From contig NZ_LS999839.1 in assembly GCF_900564155.1 (NCBI RefSeq), positions 124,001 to 188,000 on the forward strand: a stretch of 64,000 nt of DNA, written 5' to 3'. Made by a program: the position numbers and the translations under genes. Shown piece after piece: positions 7,388 through 15,570 of the stretch (positions within the stretch are counted from its first letter, which is position 1; each line of letters begins with the position of its first letter). The notes below the pieces were generated by a model, which saw nothing but the letters and a program-made list of their open reading frames with translations, was not told the origin of the DNA and made no database searches. This stretch comes from Pedobacter schmidteae (lineage in GTDB: Bacteria > Bacteroidota > Bacteroidia > Sphingobacteriales > Sphingobacteriaceae).

Positions 7388-8728
7388 ATGAATCTATTTA
7401 AATTGACCTCAATTGCCTGTTGTCTATTAGCGCTAAGCACAACAGCTATTATAGCCCAAAATAAACTGCCCGTAATCAGGGCAACATCCAAAGTTGTAGA
7501 TGTAATAGACGGCCCGGATTTTCGCAAAGGGGCCTGGTACATTATGCCCGAAAAAAAGCCCGATCTGTATTATGTCTCCATCCCGCATAAACCACACCGC
7601 GTGATGTTCCGCACCAATAAAGATTCCATTGCCTTTGATACCAAATATGGCGGGGTTTACGATTTTATTATTGTTTTAAAAAATGGCGACAGCTGCCATA
7701 CCCGCATTATTGCAAAGAAAAAAGAATTGCTCAACTTTTCGGGGAAGCGAAAAACAACCATGCAGCGCAGTGATACCATTCCGATGACAGTTGGCAGAAA
7801 CGACAAGATTTTCATTACGGGTACGGTAAATGGATCGGCCCCACTCAATTTTCAGTTTGACCTTGGCGCCGGTGGAAATATCATTAAAAAAGGATCTGTT
7901 GATAAGATTAAAATGAATTTTGATGGAAAAACCTTTCTCATCAACTCAGACGGGCGCAATGAAGTGCCCACCAGCAGTAAAAATACGCTGGTTGTGGGGC
8001 CTATGCAATGGACAAAGAACATTACCTGGGTTGTGGGCGACAATATGGACCGGGGAGAAGATGGTCTGCTGGGCAATACTTTGTTTATGGATAAGGTTAT
8101 TGAGCTCAATTACGATCGAAAAATGATGGTCATTCATGATACGCTGCCGAAAATAGGCGATGGTTATTCGCGTCACGACTTGATTTTAGACGGAGGCGTG
8201 GTCCCCTTTATCAAAGCCAGTATTAAAGTTGGCACAGAAACATTTACCAATTGGTACATGTTCGACACGGGTTATTCAGGCAATCTGAGAATTCCCTCAG
8301 CGTTGTACGAAAATCATAAAATGGATGGCAAAGTTGAAAAAGCCTTCAGCCTGTCGGGCAACCGCATCATACTGCCCCAGTTTGTGGTGGGCGGACATAA
8401 TTTTGCCAATGTAAATACTGTTTTAGAAAAAACAGGACCTAATGATAGGCCCCGGGGCCTGATGGGAAACAGTCTTTTGAAAAGATTTAATGTGTTTGTA
8501 GACAATCAGAACGGTTTTATTTACCTGAAGCCCAATAGCCTGATGAACACGCCCGATAAGGGGGCAGTTTTAATGCCCTGGTTTATTTTCATATTCCTGG
8601 TGTTGAGCGGCCTGGCATTATGTTTCTGGATGCGCAAAAGGAAGAAAAGAAGAAACCGGGAAAGCGAAACGCGTCATCCCCATACGTTTGCGAAACACGA
8701 GCAAACAAGCATAACGAACGAAGTTTAG
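7388..8728 (+). CDS. Membrane-anchored retropepsin-like aspartyl protease family protein
   Basis: The protein has 446 residues. A signal peptide (1-23) is followed by two retropepsin-like lobes. The second has a full FDTG motif (residues 292-295), but the first reads FDLG (157-160), with Leu in place of Thr. Each lobe ends in the family's hydrophobic-G motif: DGLLGN (225-230) and RGLMGN (356-361). A C-terminal membrane helix (about 396-414) precedes a very basic tail (RKRKKRRNRE). The protein therefore likely sits in the inner membrane with its protease-like part in the periplasm. The degenerate first motif leaves catalytic activity uncertain. It ends 4 bases inside the convergent gene at 8725. 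Confidence 0.75.
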   Translation: MNLFKLTSIACCLLALSTTAIIAQNKLPVIRATSKVVDVIDGPDFRKGAWYIMPEKKPDLYYVSIPHKPHRVMFRTNKDSIAFDTKYGGVYDFIIVLKNGDSCHTRIIAKKKELLNFSGKRKTTMQRSDTIPMTVGRNDKIFITGTVNGSAPLNFQFDLGAGGNIIKKGSVDKIKMNFDGKTFLINSDGRNEVPTSSKNTLVVGPMQWTKNITWVVGDNMDRGEDGLLGNTLFMDKVIELNYDRKMMVIHDTLPKIGDGYSRHDLILDGGVVPFIKASIKVGTETFTNWYMFDTGYSGNLRIPSALYENHKMDGKVEKAFSLSGNRIILPQFVVGGHNFANVNTVLEKTGPNDRPRGLMGNSLLKRFNVFVDNQNGFIYLKPNSLMNTPDKGAVLMPWFIFIFLVLSGLALCFWMRKRKKRRNRESETRHPHTFAKHEQTSITNEV

Positions 8729-9321
8729 ATGTATCCTGCACTGAAGGCATTTACGATGGAAGCGGGAGTGAGCACTTTGACCATCGTACTTTCTGGAAGA
8801 GAAAACTGAGCACCATAACCAGCAGGCGACCAGTGAAATAATTGCTGGTTTTTCAGCAGGTACGCACCATCTTCGACCTGGACAAATGTTCCATCGGGCA
8901 GACTGGATAACACCGCTTCATAAACAACCTTTGCCCCGCTGGAATCAACTCTTTCCTGGTGCAAAATTTCATCAATTTTTCCGATCGGTGTTTTCATATC
9001 AAAACCATACTCCGGATTTCCTTGTATCCAGTACAACTTAAACCGGGCTGCATCAACTCTGCGACACTCGAAACAAGGGCGATGCCCTGCAGCAAAAGCT
9101 GTAACTTCATCTAAAAAAAAGAGTTCTGTATATTGTCCAGCTGCCATTATCGGCCGTTTCCGGTCTTTAAATTCAAGCACACAGGTAATCCATGCTTTAA
9201 GTTTAAACGGACGCAGGATTTGCTGTTGGCCGTTGTGCAACAGTCCACGATTTCCCATCCAAAGCCCACGTGCTTTGGTTTCAATAAGCTGACCGAATGG
9301 ATTAACGCGGTTTTGGAACAT
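8725..9321 (-). CDS. Conserved hypothetical protein with GHRPCFECRR motif
   Basis: The protein has 198 residues, no signal peptide and no membrane segment, and is likely cytoplasmic. I recognise it only as a family of unknown function. Its central segment has GHRPCFECRR (two Cys separated by two residues, followed by Arg), which resembles the zinc-binding motif of Ada-type proteins (RPCxxCRP). I see no other Ada features, so I do not claim homology. It overlaps the end of the convergent upstream gene by 4 bases and has a 143-base gap to the tRNA terminator on its other side. Confidence 0.65.
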   Translation of the reverse strand: MFQNRVNPFGQLIETKARGLWMGNRGLLHNGQQQILRPFKLKAWITCVLEFKDRKRPIMAAGQYTELFFLDEVTAFAAGHRPCFECRRVDAARFKLYWIQGNPEYGFDMKTPIGKIDEILHQERVDSSGAKVVYEAVLSSLPDGTFVQVEDGAYLLKNQQLFHWSPAGYGAQFSLPESTMVKVLTPASIVNAFSAGYI

Positions 9322-9420
9322 TTTCAGGATTAATTGAATACGAAGTTAATCATTCGCCATACGAACATCTAAGAAAAAGATGAATTCGATTTGTATGATC
9401 TACCTCCAAAGTCTGTAAAA

Positions 9421-9457
9421 CAAGAAAGCCCAATTTCGTAATGAAATCGGGCTTTTC
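9421..9457 (-). terminator. Terminator of tRNA-Phe copy 2
   Basis: On the minus strand AAAAGCCCGATTTC / GAAATTGGGCTTTC form a hairpin with one A-C mismatch and a 5-base loop, directly behind the tRNA. Confidence 0.65.
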
Positions 9458-9464
9458 CTAAGCG

Positions 9465-9537
9465 TGGTATGGGCCGGGATCGAACCGGCGACACATGGAT
9501 TTTCAGTCCATTGCTCTACCGACTGAGCTACCGTACC
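9465..9537 (-). tRNA. tRNA-Phe (anticodon GAA), copy 2
   Basis: This gene is identical over all 73 bases to copy 1 at 2695-2767, including the C5-A68 acceptor mismatch and the lack of an encoded CCA. The terminators differ between the copies, while the immediate upstream leader is related in sequence. Confidence 0.97.
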
Positions 9538-9589
9538 ATCTTATTTAACCATGTTTTGCACATGCCCCTCGGTTGGGATTGCAAATGTA
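9538..9589 (-). promoter_or_regulatory. Promoter (-7) and leader of tRNA-Phe copy 2
   Basis: TACATTTG (9582-9589) is the -7 box. The TTTG found at the -33 position of copy 1 is replaced here. The leader keeps CCCAACCGAGGGG and a hairpin of different sequence (CATGT-gcaaa-ACATG) before the shared TTAAATAAGAT. Confidence 0.55.
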
Positions 9590-9745
9590 ATGTCTTTTTT
9601 GAAGAACGGAATCTTTTTTCAAAATAATATTTAAATAAAGCTGTTTTATTTAAATCTCTTCTAAATTTTTCATTTTTATGCATGCATAGTAATCTGTTTT
9701 GAGTGAAATACTTTAACTTAGCAAAACGATAAGAGAGATATTCAA

Positions 9746-11062
9746 ATGGTGTCACAAATCCTATTCATAGTCCTTACAGTGGCTGCAATTGCCCTGTTTA
9801 GCTATAACCTGAAAAAAGTTATCCGAAACATCCGCCTTGGAAAAGCGACAAGCCGGTCAGACCAGCCTCAAAAAAGGTTGATGACGATGCTCAAAGTAGC
9901 CTTCGGACAGACAAAAATGTTTTTCCGTCCAATCCCGGCTTTATTGCATTTGGTTGTATATGCTGGTTTTGTGATCATCAACCTCGAAGTACTTGAAATC
10001 ATGATCGACGGAGTTTTCGGCACCCACAGGGTATTTGGTGGCCTCGGTATTTTTTATGATGTGCTGATTGGTTCATTTGAATTTCTCGCCCTTGGCGTAT
10101 GGGTCGCTTGTGCTATATTTTTAATCAGAAGAAACATCATTAAACTGAAGAGGTTTAGTGGCGTAGAAATGAAAAGCTGGCCTACATCTGACGCTAATTA
10201 CATCCTTATAACTGAAATTTTGTTAATGACCGCCTTTTTGACCATGAACGCTGCTGACGGCAAATTACAAGCAATGGGAGTAGGTCATTATACAGCGGCG
10301 GGTTCATTTCCAGTTAGTCAATTCCTGCAAAATCTGTTACCGAATACCGAAGCAGGCCTTATTGCTATTGAAAGAGGCTGCTGGTGGTTCCACATTATTG
10401 GCATATTCGCTTTCCTGAACTACCTGCCTTATTCTAAACACTTCCATATCATGTTTGCTTTTCCAAACACCTATTTTTCCAATTTGGAACCAAAGGGAGA
10501 GTTTACGAATATGCAGAGCGTAACCAATGAGGTAAAAGCCATGTTAGACCCATCATTTACACCGCCAGAAGCTGATCCCGGCCGTTTTGGTGCAAAAGAT
10601 GTGAATGACCTAACCTGGGTAAACCTGATGAACGCTTATACTTGCACGGAATGCGGAAGGTGTACCTCGGTTTGCCCGGCCAACATTACCGGAAAACTGT
10701 TGTCACCACGCAAAATTATGATGGATACCAGGGACAGAATGGAAGAAGTAGGCCGTAACCTGGATAAGGCTATTAAAGGTGGAGATAAAACAGGTAACGG
10801 GTTTGATGACGGCAAATCGCTCATCGACACTTACATCAGTCGAGAAGAAATATGGGCCTGTACCAGTTGTAATGCTTGTACACAAGCCTGCCCGATTAAC
10901 ATCGATCCACTGTCTATCATTACCGAGCTAAGACGTTATGCTGTAATGGAAGAGTCTCAATCACCAGCCAGCATCAATGCCATGCTGGGCAATATTGAAA
11001 ACAACGGTGCCCCATGGAAATATTCGCCAGCCGATAGGTTCAACTGGGCTACTAAGTCATAA
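9746..11062 (+). CDS. Membrane Fe-S oxidoreductase (HdrE/HdrC-like fusion)
   Basis: The protein has 438 residues. The N-terminal half has about five membrane helices (near 3-22, 66-88, 105-127, 150-168, 210-230) with several His residues that could bind heme (H68, H181, H216). A soluble C-terminal part has two classic [4Fe-4S] motifs, C300-x2-C303-x2-C306-x3-C310-P and C372-x2-C375-x2-C378-x3-C382-P. This arrangement resembles the membrane cytochrome and ferredoxin subunits of heterodisulfide reductase-type complexes, or GlpC/LutB relatives. The next gene supplies the matching CCG-domain subunit, so the pair probably moves electrons between a soluble donor and the quinone pool. The physiological partner is unknown. 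Confidence 0.85.
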   Translation: MVSQILFIVLTVAAIALFSYNLKKVIRNIRLGKATSRSDQPQKRLMTMLKVAFGQTKMFFRPIPALLHLVVYAGFVIINLEVLEIMIDGVFGTHRVFGGLGIFYDVLIGSFEFLALGVWVACAIFLIRRNIIKLKRFSGVEMKSWPTSDANYILITEILLMTAFLTMNAADGKLQAMGVGHYTAAGSFPVSQFLQNLLPNTEAGLIAIERGCWWFHIIGIFAFLNYLPYSKHFHIMFAFPNTYFSNLEPKGEFTNMQSVTNEVKAMLDPSFTPPEADPGRFGAKDVNDLTWVNLMNAYTCTECGRCTSVCPANITGKLLSPRKIMMDTRDRMEEVGRNLDKAIKGGDKTGNGFDDGKSLIDTYISREEIWACTSCNACTQACPINIDPLSIITELRRYAVMEESQSPASINAMLGNIENNGAPWKYSPADRFNWATKS

Positions 11063-11070
11063 GTGGTAAG

Positions 11071-11105
11071 TACTAATATCTAACTACTAATATCTAACTA
11101 CTAAA
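11071..11105 (+). repeat. 14-bp tandem repeat, 2.5 copies
   Basis: The unit TACTAATATCTAAC occurs at 11071-11084 and 11085-11098 and begins a third time, filling the short gap between the Fe-S gene and the CCG-domain gene. It probably arose by slippage. Confidence 0.8.
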
Positions 11106-11113
11106 TACCAAGA

Positions 11114-11914
11114 ATGAGCGAGCAACTAAACTTTGAAGTGCCTACAATGGCACAGATGATAGCCCGGGGTGAAGAACCCGAAATCCTGTTTTGGGTGGGC
11201 TGCGCTGGAAGTTATGATGAGAGAGCACAAAAAACCACGCGCGACATTTGCAAAATATTACACCATGTTGGGCTCAAATATGCTGTATTGGGTACAGAAG
11301 AAAGCTGTACAGGTGACCCGGCCAAACGTGCAGGAAACGAATTCCTGTTCCAGATGCAGGCCATGACCAATATTGAAGTACTAAACGGCTATAACATCAA
11401 AAAAATAGTAACAGGTTGCCCGCACTGTTTCAACACCATAAAAAATGAATATCCTGGTTTAGGAGGCAATTATGACGTTATTCACCATACCCAGTTGATT
11501 CAGCAATTGATAGACGAAGGCAAATTGAAGGCCGAAGGCGGAGAAAGTTTTAAAGGTAAAAAGATCACCTATCACGATCCATGTTACTTAGGTCGCGGCA
11601 ACGATGTTTACGAAGCGCCTAGAAAAGCACTGGAAGCACTTGATGCCCAGCTGGTAGAAATGAAGCGCTGCAAAACCAATGGCTTATGCTGTGGTGCCGG
11701 TGGTGCGCAAATGTTTAAAGAACCCGAAAAAGGGAACAAAGACATCAACATAGAAAGAATTGAAGAAGCTTTGGAAACCCAACCACAGGTTATTGCTGCC
11801 TCTTGCCCATTCTGTATGACCATGCTTAGTGATGGGGTAAAGATGAAAGACCAGGACCAGAATGTGAAGGTATTAGACATCGCTGAAATAACCGCACGAG
11901 CCAATGGACTCTAA
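11114..11914 (+). CDS. (Fe-S)-binding protein with two CCG domains (HdrB-like)
   Basis: The protein has 266 residues and is soluble. Two cysteine-rich CCG units are visible. The first has WVGCAGSYDERA, EESCTGDP and TGCPHCFNT; the second has HDPCYLGRG, LCCGAGGAQMF and ASCPFCMT. In heterodisulfide reductase subunit B this motif carries a non-cubane [4Fe-4S] cluster that reacts with disulfides or thiols; related domains occur in GlpC and LutA. It is transcribed with the membrane Fe-S protein 51 bases upstream and overlaps the next gene by 11 bases. Confidence 0.88.
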   Translation: MSEQLNFEVPTMAQMIARGEEPEILFWVGCAGSYDERAQKTTRDICKILHHVGLKYAVLGTEESCTGDPAKRAGNEFLFQMQAMTNIEVLNGYNIKKIVTGCPHCFNTIKNEYPGLGGNYDVIHHTQLIQQLIDEGKLKAEGGESFKGKKITYHDPCYLGRGNDVYEAPRKALEALDAQLVEMKRCKTNGLCCGAGGAQMFKEPEKGNKDINIERIEEALETQPQVIAASCPFCMTMLSDGVKMKDQDQNVKVLDIAEITARANGL

Positions 11915-12701
11915 GCCTCTTTTTATAGCCTCCCTCAATTCGGGCAGCAACGGAAATTGCTACTACGTGGGCAACCACCGGGAAGCGATATTGGTTGATG
12001 CCGGCTTATCCTGCAGGGAGACTGAAAAGAGAATGCTAAGGATTGGTCTTTCTATGCAAAAGGTAAAGGCCATATTTATTTCTCATGAACATACCGATCA
12101 CATCAAAGGTCTTTGTAACCTGGCAGCCAAATACAATTTGCCTGTTTACATTACACCAGGCACATTAAATGCCTGCAGATTTAACCTTCGGGCGGACCTC
12201 ATCAACTACCTGCACCATTCAGCATCCATAAAAGTAGGTGAACTGTTGGTTACCGGTTTTCCAAAAATACACGATGCCTCCGAACCTTACAGCTTTGTAA
12301 TTGCTTTTGGCGAGACCAAAGTTGGGGTGTTTACCGATTTGGGAATCGCCTGCGAGAACCTGATCCATCACTTCCGGCAATGCCATGCAGCATTTCTGGA
12401 AACCAACTATGATGATGAATTATTGCAAAAAAGTACCTACCCTTATTTCCTGAAAAAACGGATCAGCGGAGGGAAGGGCCACTTATCTAACAAGCAGGCA
12501 TTGGAACTGTTTACAACGCACAAGCCAGCTTTTATGACACACCTGCTCCTCTCCCATTTGTCTAAAGACAACAATTGTCCGGATTTGGCGGCCAACTTAT
12601 TCAGGGAACAAGCCAACGGAACAGAAATTATCGTGGCATCCCGATTTGAAGAGACAAAGGTATATACTATTTTTGAGCCAGCAACTGCGCATTCATTTTA
12701 A
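11904..12701 (+). CDS. MBL-fold metallo-hydrolase (YycJ/WalJ-like)
   Basis: The protein has 265 residues and is cytoplasmic. The metal site motif is H61-E-H63-T-D65-H66 (SHEHTDHIKG). The N-terminal 'IASLNSGSNGNCYYV' and 'ILVDAGLSCRETEKRM' are typical of the YycJ/WalJ group, whose Bacillus member is linked to double-strand exonuclease activity and cell-division signalling. The start ATG overlaps the end of the upstream CCG gene by 11 bases, and its 3' end overlaps the convergent gene by 35 bases. Confidence 0.88.
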   Translation: MDSKPLFIASLNSGSNGNCYYVGNHREAILVDAGLSCRETEKRMLRIGLSMQKVKAIFISHEHTDHIKGLCNLAAKYNLPVYITPGTLNACRFNLRADLINYLHHSASIKVGELLVTGFPKIHDASEPYSFVIAFGETKVGVFTDLGIACENLIHHFRQCHAAFLETNYDDELLQKSTYPYFLKKRISGGKGHLSNKQALELFTTHKPAFMTHLLLSHLSKDNNCPDLAANLFREQANGTEIIVASRFEETKVYTIFEPATAHSF

Positions 12702-13149
12702 CCAGGCGCTCCGAAAGATCCGTTAAGTCCTGGGGTTCTATGTTTTTTACCGGAATAACCATATAAGTGGCCATACTGTCTACATCGCCTCCCCTTTTAT
12801 CGTTGTAAGTCTGCACAATTACATTCTCGCCCTTGGTACGTAAATAAAGTTGTCCATTTTTATCGGTACCATAATAATCCAGATCCTTAAATTTTACCAG
12901 GTTAAAAGAGAAGTATTCCATCTTTCCACTCACATAATAACGACGGTACCGGCAAAAACCAGTGTTGGTAACATTTAGCTCATAACGCTTAATTTGCTCT
13001 TCAGCATGCTCACTGTCGTGATGTTCTGTCAGCTTCTTCTGGATATAAGTCAGCTGTTCATCCAACGCCATTGGTATACCGAAAGCCATCAATATCAGGC
13101 AGAACAGCAAAGAGAGGGACATTTTTAAGCTTAATGTAAACTTATTCAT
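12667..13149 (-). CDS. Secreted hypothetical protein
   Basis: The protein has 160 residues. It has an N-terminal hydrophobic signal (about 5-25, LSLKMSLSLLFCLILMAFG) followed by a charged helix rich in E, H and Q ('LTEHHDSEHAEEQIKRYEL') and a beta-rich C-terminal part with 'NTGFCRYRRYYVSGKMEYFSF'. The family is not recognised. The ATG at 13149 is preferred over the GTG one codon upstream. The last 35 bases overlap the end of the MBL hydrolase gene in antisense. It is divergent from the gene at 13201. Confidence 0.65.
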   Translation of the reverse strand: MNKFTLSLKMSLSLLFCLILMAFGIPMALDEQLTYIQKKLTEHHDSEHAEEQIKRYELNVTNTGFCRYRRYYVSGKMEYFSFNLVKFKDLDYYGTDKNGQLYLRTKGENVIVQTYNDKRGGDVDSMATYMVIPVKNIEPQDLTDLSERLVKMNAQLLAQK

Positions 13150-13200
13150 CACGTTAATATTTTAGCTGCATCAAATTAAATAATTTATTAAATTTGAACT

Positions 13201-13680
13201 ATGAGTTTTTCTCCACAATCTAAAGTTTGGATTTACCAAAGTAACCGGGCATTTACGGATGCCGAAGTACCTGCTATACAACAAAAGCTGGACGACTTTA
13301 CCTCGCAATGGAAAGCACACGGTCATCAGCTAAAAGCGCAGGCACAAATCCTTCACCAGTTTTTCATTGTTTTTATAGTTGATGAAGCTGCTGCTGGCGT
13401 TACGGGATGCTCAATAGATGCCTCTGTCCGCGTGATAAAGGATATCGAACAAGCCCACAATGTGGACCTGTTTGACCGGTTTAACATCGCTTACAGAATA
13501 GACGATAAGGTAATTGTAACCAATAAGGAAGATTTTGAGACGCTGGTAAACATCAAAACGGTGGGTCCAAAAACCATTGTTTTTAACAACCTGGTACAAA
13601 ACCTGCAGGAATTTGAAAGCAAATGGGAAATCCCTTTTGAGCAAAGCTGGCACAGCAAGGTGTTTGCCCATCTGCTATAA
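13201..13680 (+). CDS. Conserved Bacteroidota protein of unknown function
   Basis: The protein has 159 residues and is soluble. It belongs to a widespread Bacteroidota family beginning 'KVWIYQSNRAFTDAEV' with a central 'GCSIDASVRVIKDIE' and 'DLFDRFNIAYRID'. Relatives are often labelled 'ABC transporter ATPase', but there is no Walker A, Walker B or ABC signature, so that name is not supported. It ends two bases before the convergent cyanophycinase gene. Confidence 0.75.
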   Translation: MSFSPQSKVWIYQSNRAFTDAEVPAIQQKLDDFTSQWKAHGHQLKAQAQILHQFFIVFIVDEAAAGVTGCSIDASVRVIKDIEQAHNVDLFDRFNIAYRIDDKVIVTNKEDFETLVNIKTVGPKTIVFNNLVQNLQEFESKWEIPFEQSWHSKVFAHLL

Positions 13681-13682
13681 AA

Positions 13683-14522
13683 CTATTTCAAACTGAACTG
13701 ATCTCCCTGGGTATATAAACTAAAACGGAGATCGTCCATTTTTATCAATCCCTTTGTGTTTGTTTTCAGGTTCCTTGGATCCGAAATTCTTAATACCTGA
13801 CTTACACCTGCTACCGTGATTTTTTTCCGCTGTACAATAATGGCTGTACCTTCGTCGATACCAATACATTGATAACCAGGATATGCACTTAATGCGGAGA
13901 TCAGACGATTGAAGCGACTCCTTCTTAAAAAATGCTGGTCAATAATTACCGAATCCAGTAACCCCATCCCTTGCTCAAATTCAATATTACCAGTCCATAA
14001 TTTATTAAAGGTTTCTTTATATACTGTATCCAGCAATTGTTTTCCAGTAATCATCTGCCTGCTCATTACCGCCGCCCCGGCACTGGTGCCTGCAACCGTA
14101 GCCCCGTTCTGATAGGCCTTATGTATGGCCGAATAAACTGGTGTATTCAATACCACCTTCATAAACCGGCTTTGATCGCCACCCGTAATAAAAATCAACC
14201 GGGCTCTTGTTAGTGAATCCAGCCATTTTTTATCATTCACTTTTGAAGCGTCAAAATTAAGACAACCGATATTATTTTTTGATGCGGCGGTCAACTGTTT
14301 TTTAATGGCTTCATAAGAAGCCTCCGGTTCGCCACTCGACATCGGCAATACGATCATATAATCTTTAGCTCTCATATTGGCGGTTTGAATGAGCGAGCGG
14401 ATGAGTTCTGGCGAACGATCTCCACCACCTATAATGAACAGGCTTCCCTTTTGTGCCATTGCGCTACCACATGCGCAAAGCATCAGGATCAGGATTAAAT
14501 GTTTTTTCAAACTGTTTATCAT
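13683..14522 (-). CDS. cphB: Cyanophycinase (peptidase S51), exported
   Basis: The protein has 279 residues, close to the usual length. A signal peptide (MINSLKKHLILILMLCACGSAMAQ) sends it to the periplasm. S51 family motifs are complete: FIIGGGDRSPEL (29-40), ITGGDQSRF (112-120), nucleophile Ser147 in GTSAGA, and His197 in IIDQHFLRRSR. Cyanophycinase cuts cyanophycin (poly-aspartate with arginine side chains) into beta-Asp-Arg dipeptides. It is the last gene of the minus-strand locus and follows the isoaspartyl peptidase by one base, which fits stepwise breakdown. Secreted S51 proteins may also act on other beta-aspartyl polymers. Confidence 0.88.
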   Translation of the reverse strand: MINSLKKHLILILMLCACGSAMAQKGSLFIIGGGDRSPELIRSLIQTANMRAKDYMIVLPMSSGEPEASYEAIKKQLTAASKNNIGCLNFDASKVNDKKWLDSLTRARLIFITGGDQSRFMKVVLNTPVYSAIHKAYQNGATVAGTSAGAAVMSRQMITGKQLLDTVYKETFNKLWTGNIEFEQGMGLLDSVIIDQHFLRRSRFNRLISALSAYPGYQCIGIDEGTAIIVQRKKITVAGVSQVLRISDPRNLKTNTKGLIKMDDLRFSLYTQGDQFSLK

Positions 14523-14523
14523 T

Positions 14524-15558
14524 TTATTTATAAATCAATACTTCAATTTTACCATCTGCAGTTACCGTTCCCCTGTACATTCCTTCGGTGTTAAAAGGCA
14601 TGGCCACATGCCCCTGACGGTCTAATGCGATCAAACCTCCATCACCACCCATCTTACCTACCTTATCCAACACAGCTTTAGCGGCATCAGCTACCTTCAT
14701 TTTTTTATACTCCATCATTGCCGAGATATCATGGGCAACTACATTGCGGATATAAAACTCCCCCCAACCGGTACAGGAAATTCCGGCAGTCAGGTTATTG
14801 GCATACGTTCCTGCACCAATAATGGGCGAATCGCCTACCCGTCCATATTTTTTATTTGTCATACCACCTGTAGAGGTACCTGCAGCCAGATTTCCCGCCT
14901 TATCAAGCGCTACAGCGCCGACAGTGCCAAACTTATAGTCTTTATTGATGGTTCCCAATTTCATCGACTTTTTATTGCCATGATCTAATACGGCTTTGGT
15001 TGAATCTTCTCTGATAGCTTTTTGCAGTCCCTGCCAGCGTTCCTCTGTACGAAAGTAAGCAGGATCAACAATCTCCAATCCAGCTTGTTTGGCAAAGAGC
15101 TCGGCACCCGGGCCAACCATCATCACATGCTCCGACTTTTCCATTACTGCCCTGGCAGCCGAAATCGGATTCTTAATAGTCGTTACCCCGGCAACTGCTC
15201 CTGCCATCAAGGTTTTGCCATCCATTACCGAAGCATCCATTTCATTCCTGCCATCATGCGTAAAAACAGCGCCTTTGCCGGCATTAAACAGCGGCGAATC
15301 TTCCAGAATATGAATAGTAGCCTCTACTGCATCCAGACTGGTTTTACCTGACTTCAAGACGTTATAGCCCGTTTGCAAAGCTAACATCAATGCTTTGCGG
15401 TAGGCCTTTTCCTTGTCTGCACTCATATTTGCACGGGTAATGGTACCTGCCCCACCATGGATCACCAGGATATATTTCTCTTCTTTCTTTTGTGCGAATG
15501 TCACCATTGTACCCAAACAAAGTAGCAAGGCGATCATCCCTTTTAAATTTCTTTTCAT
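14524..15558 (-). CDS. iaaA: Isoaspartyl peptidase / L-asparaginase (Ntn hydrolase), exported
   Basis: The protein has 344 residues from the ATG at 15558; a TTG four codons upstream is less likely. A signal peptide runs to about residue 23 (TMVTFAQ). It is a plant-type asparaginase: HGGAG near the start, 'GNLAAGTSTGGMTNKKYGRVGDSPIIGAGTYA', and the autocleavage site KFG/T with Thr212 as the new N-terminal nucleophile. Enzymes of this family hydrolyse beta-aspartyl dipeptides. Here the dipeptides would be the products of the flanking cyanophycinases, releasing Asp and Arg in the periplasm. It sits between the two cyanophycinase genes. Confidence 0.9.
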   Translation of the reverse strand: MKRNLKGMIALLLCLGTMVTFAQKKEEKYILVIHGGAGTITRANMSADKEKAYRKALMLALQTGYNVLKSGKTSLDAVEATIHILEDSPLFNAGKGAVFTHDGRNEMDASVMDGKTLMAGAVAGVTTIKNPISAARAVMEKSEHVMMVGPGAELFAKQAGLEIVDPAYFRTEERWQGLQKAIREDSTKAVLDHGNKKSMKLGTINKDYKFGTVGAVALDKAGNLAAGTSTGGMTNKKYGRVGDSPIIGAGTYANNLTAGISCTGWGEFYIRNVVAHDISAMMEYKKMKVADAAKAVLDKVGKMGGDGGLIALDRQGHVAMPFNTEGMYRGTVTADGKIEVLIYK

Positions 15559-15570
15559 TGTTATGCTCAA

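Noticed and set aside
11071..11105. Possible CRISPR-like repeats
   Set aside because: Only 2.5 direct tandem copies of 14 bases without spacers; a slippage product. No CRISPR array or cas gene was seen in the window.
13201..13680. Label 'ABC transporter ATPase'
   Set aside because: This name is common for the family but the protein has none of the ATPase motifs.
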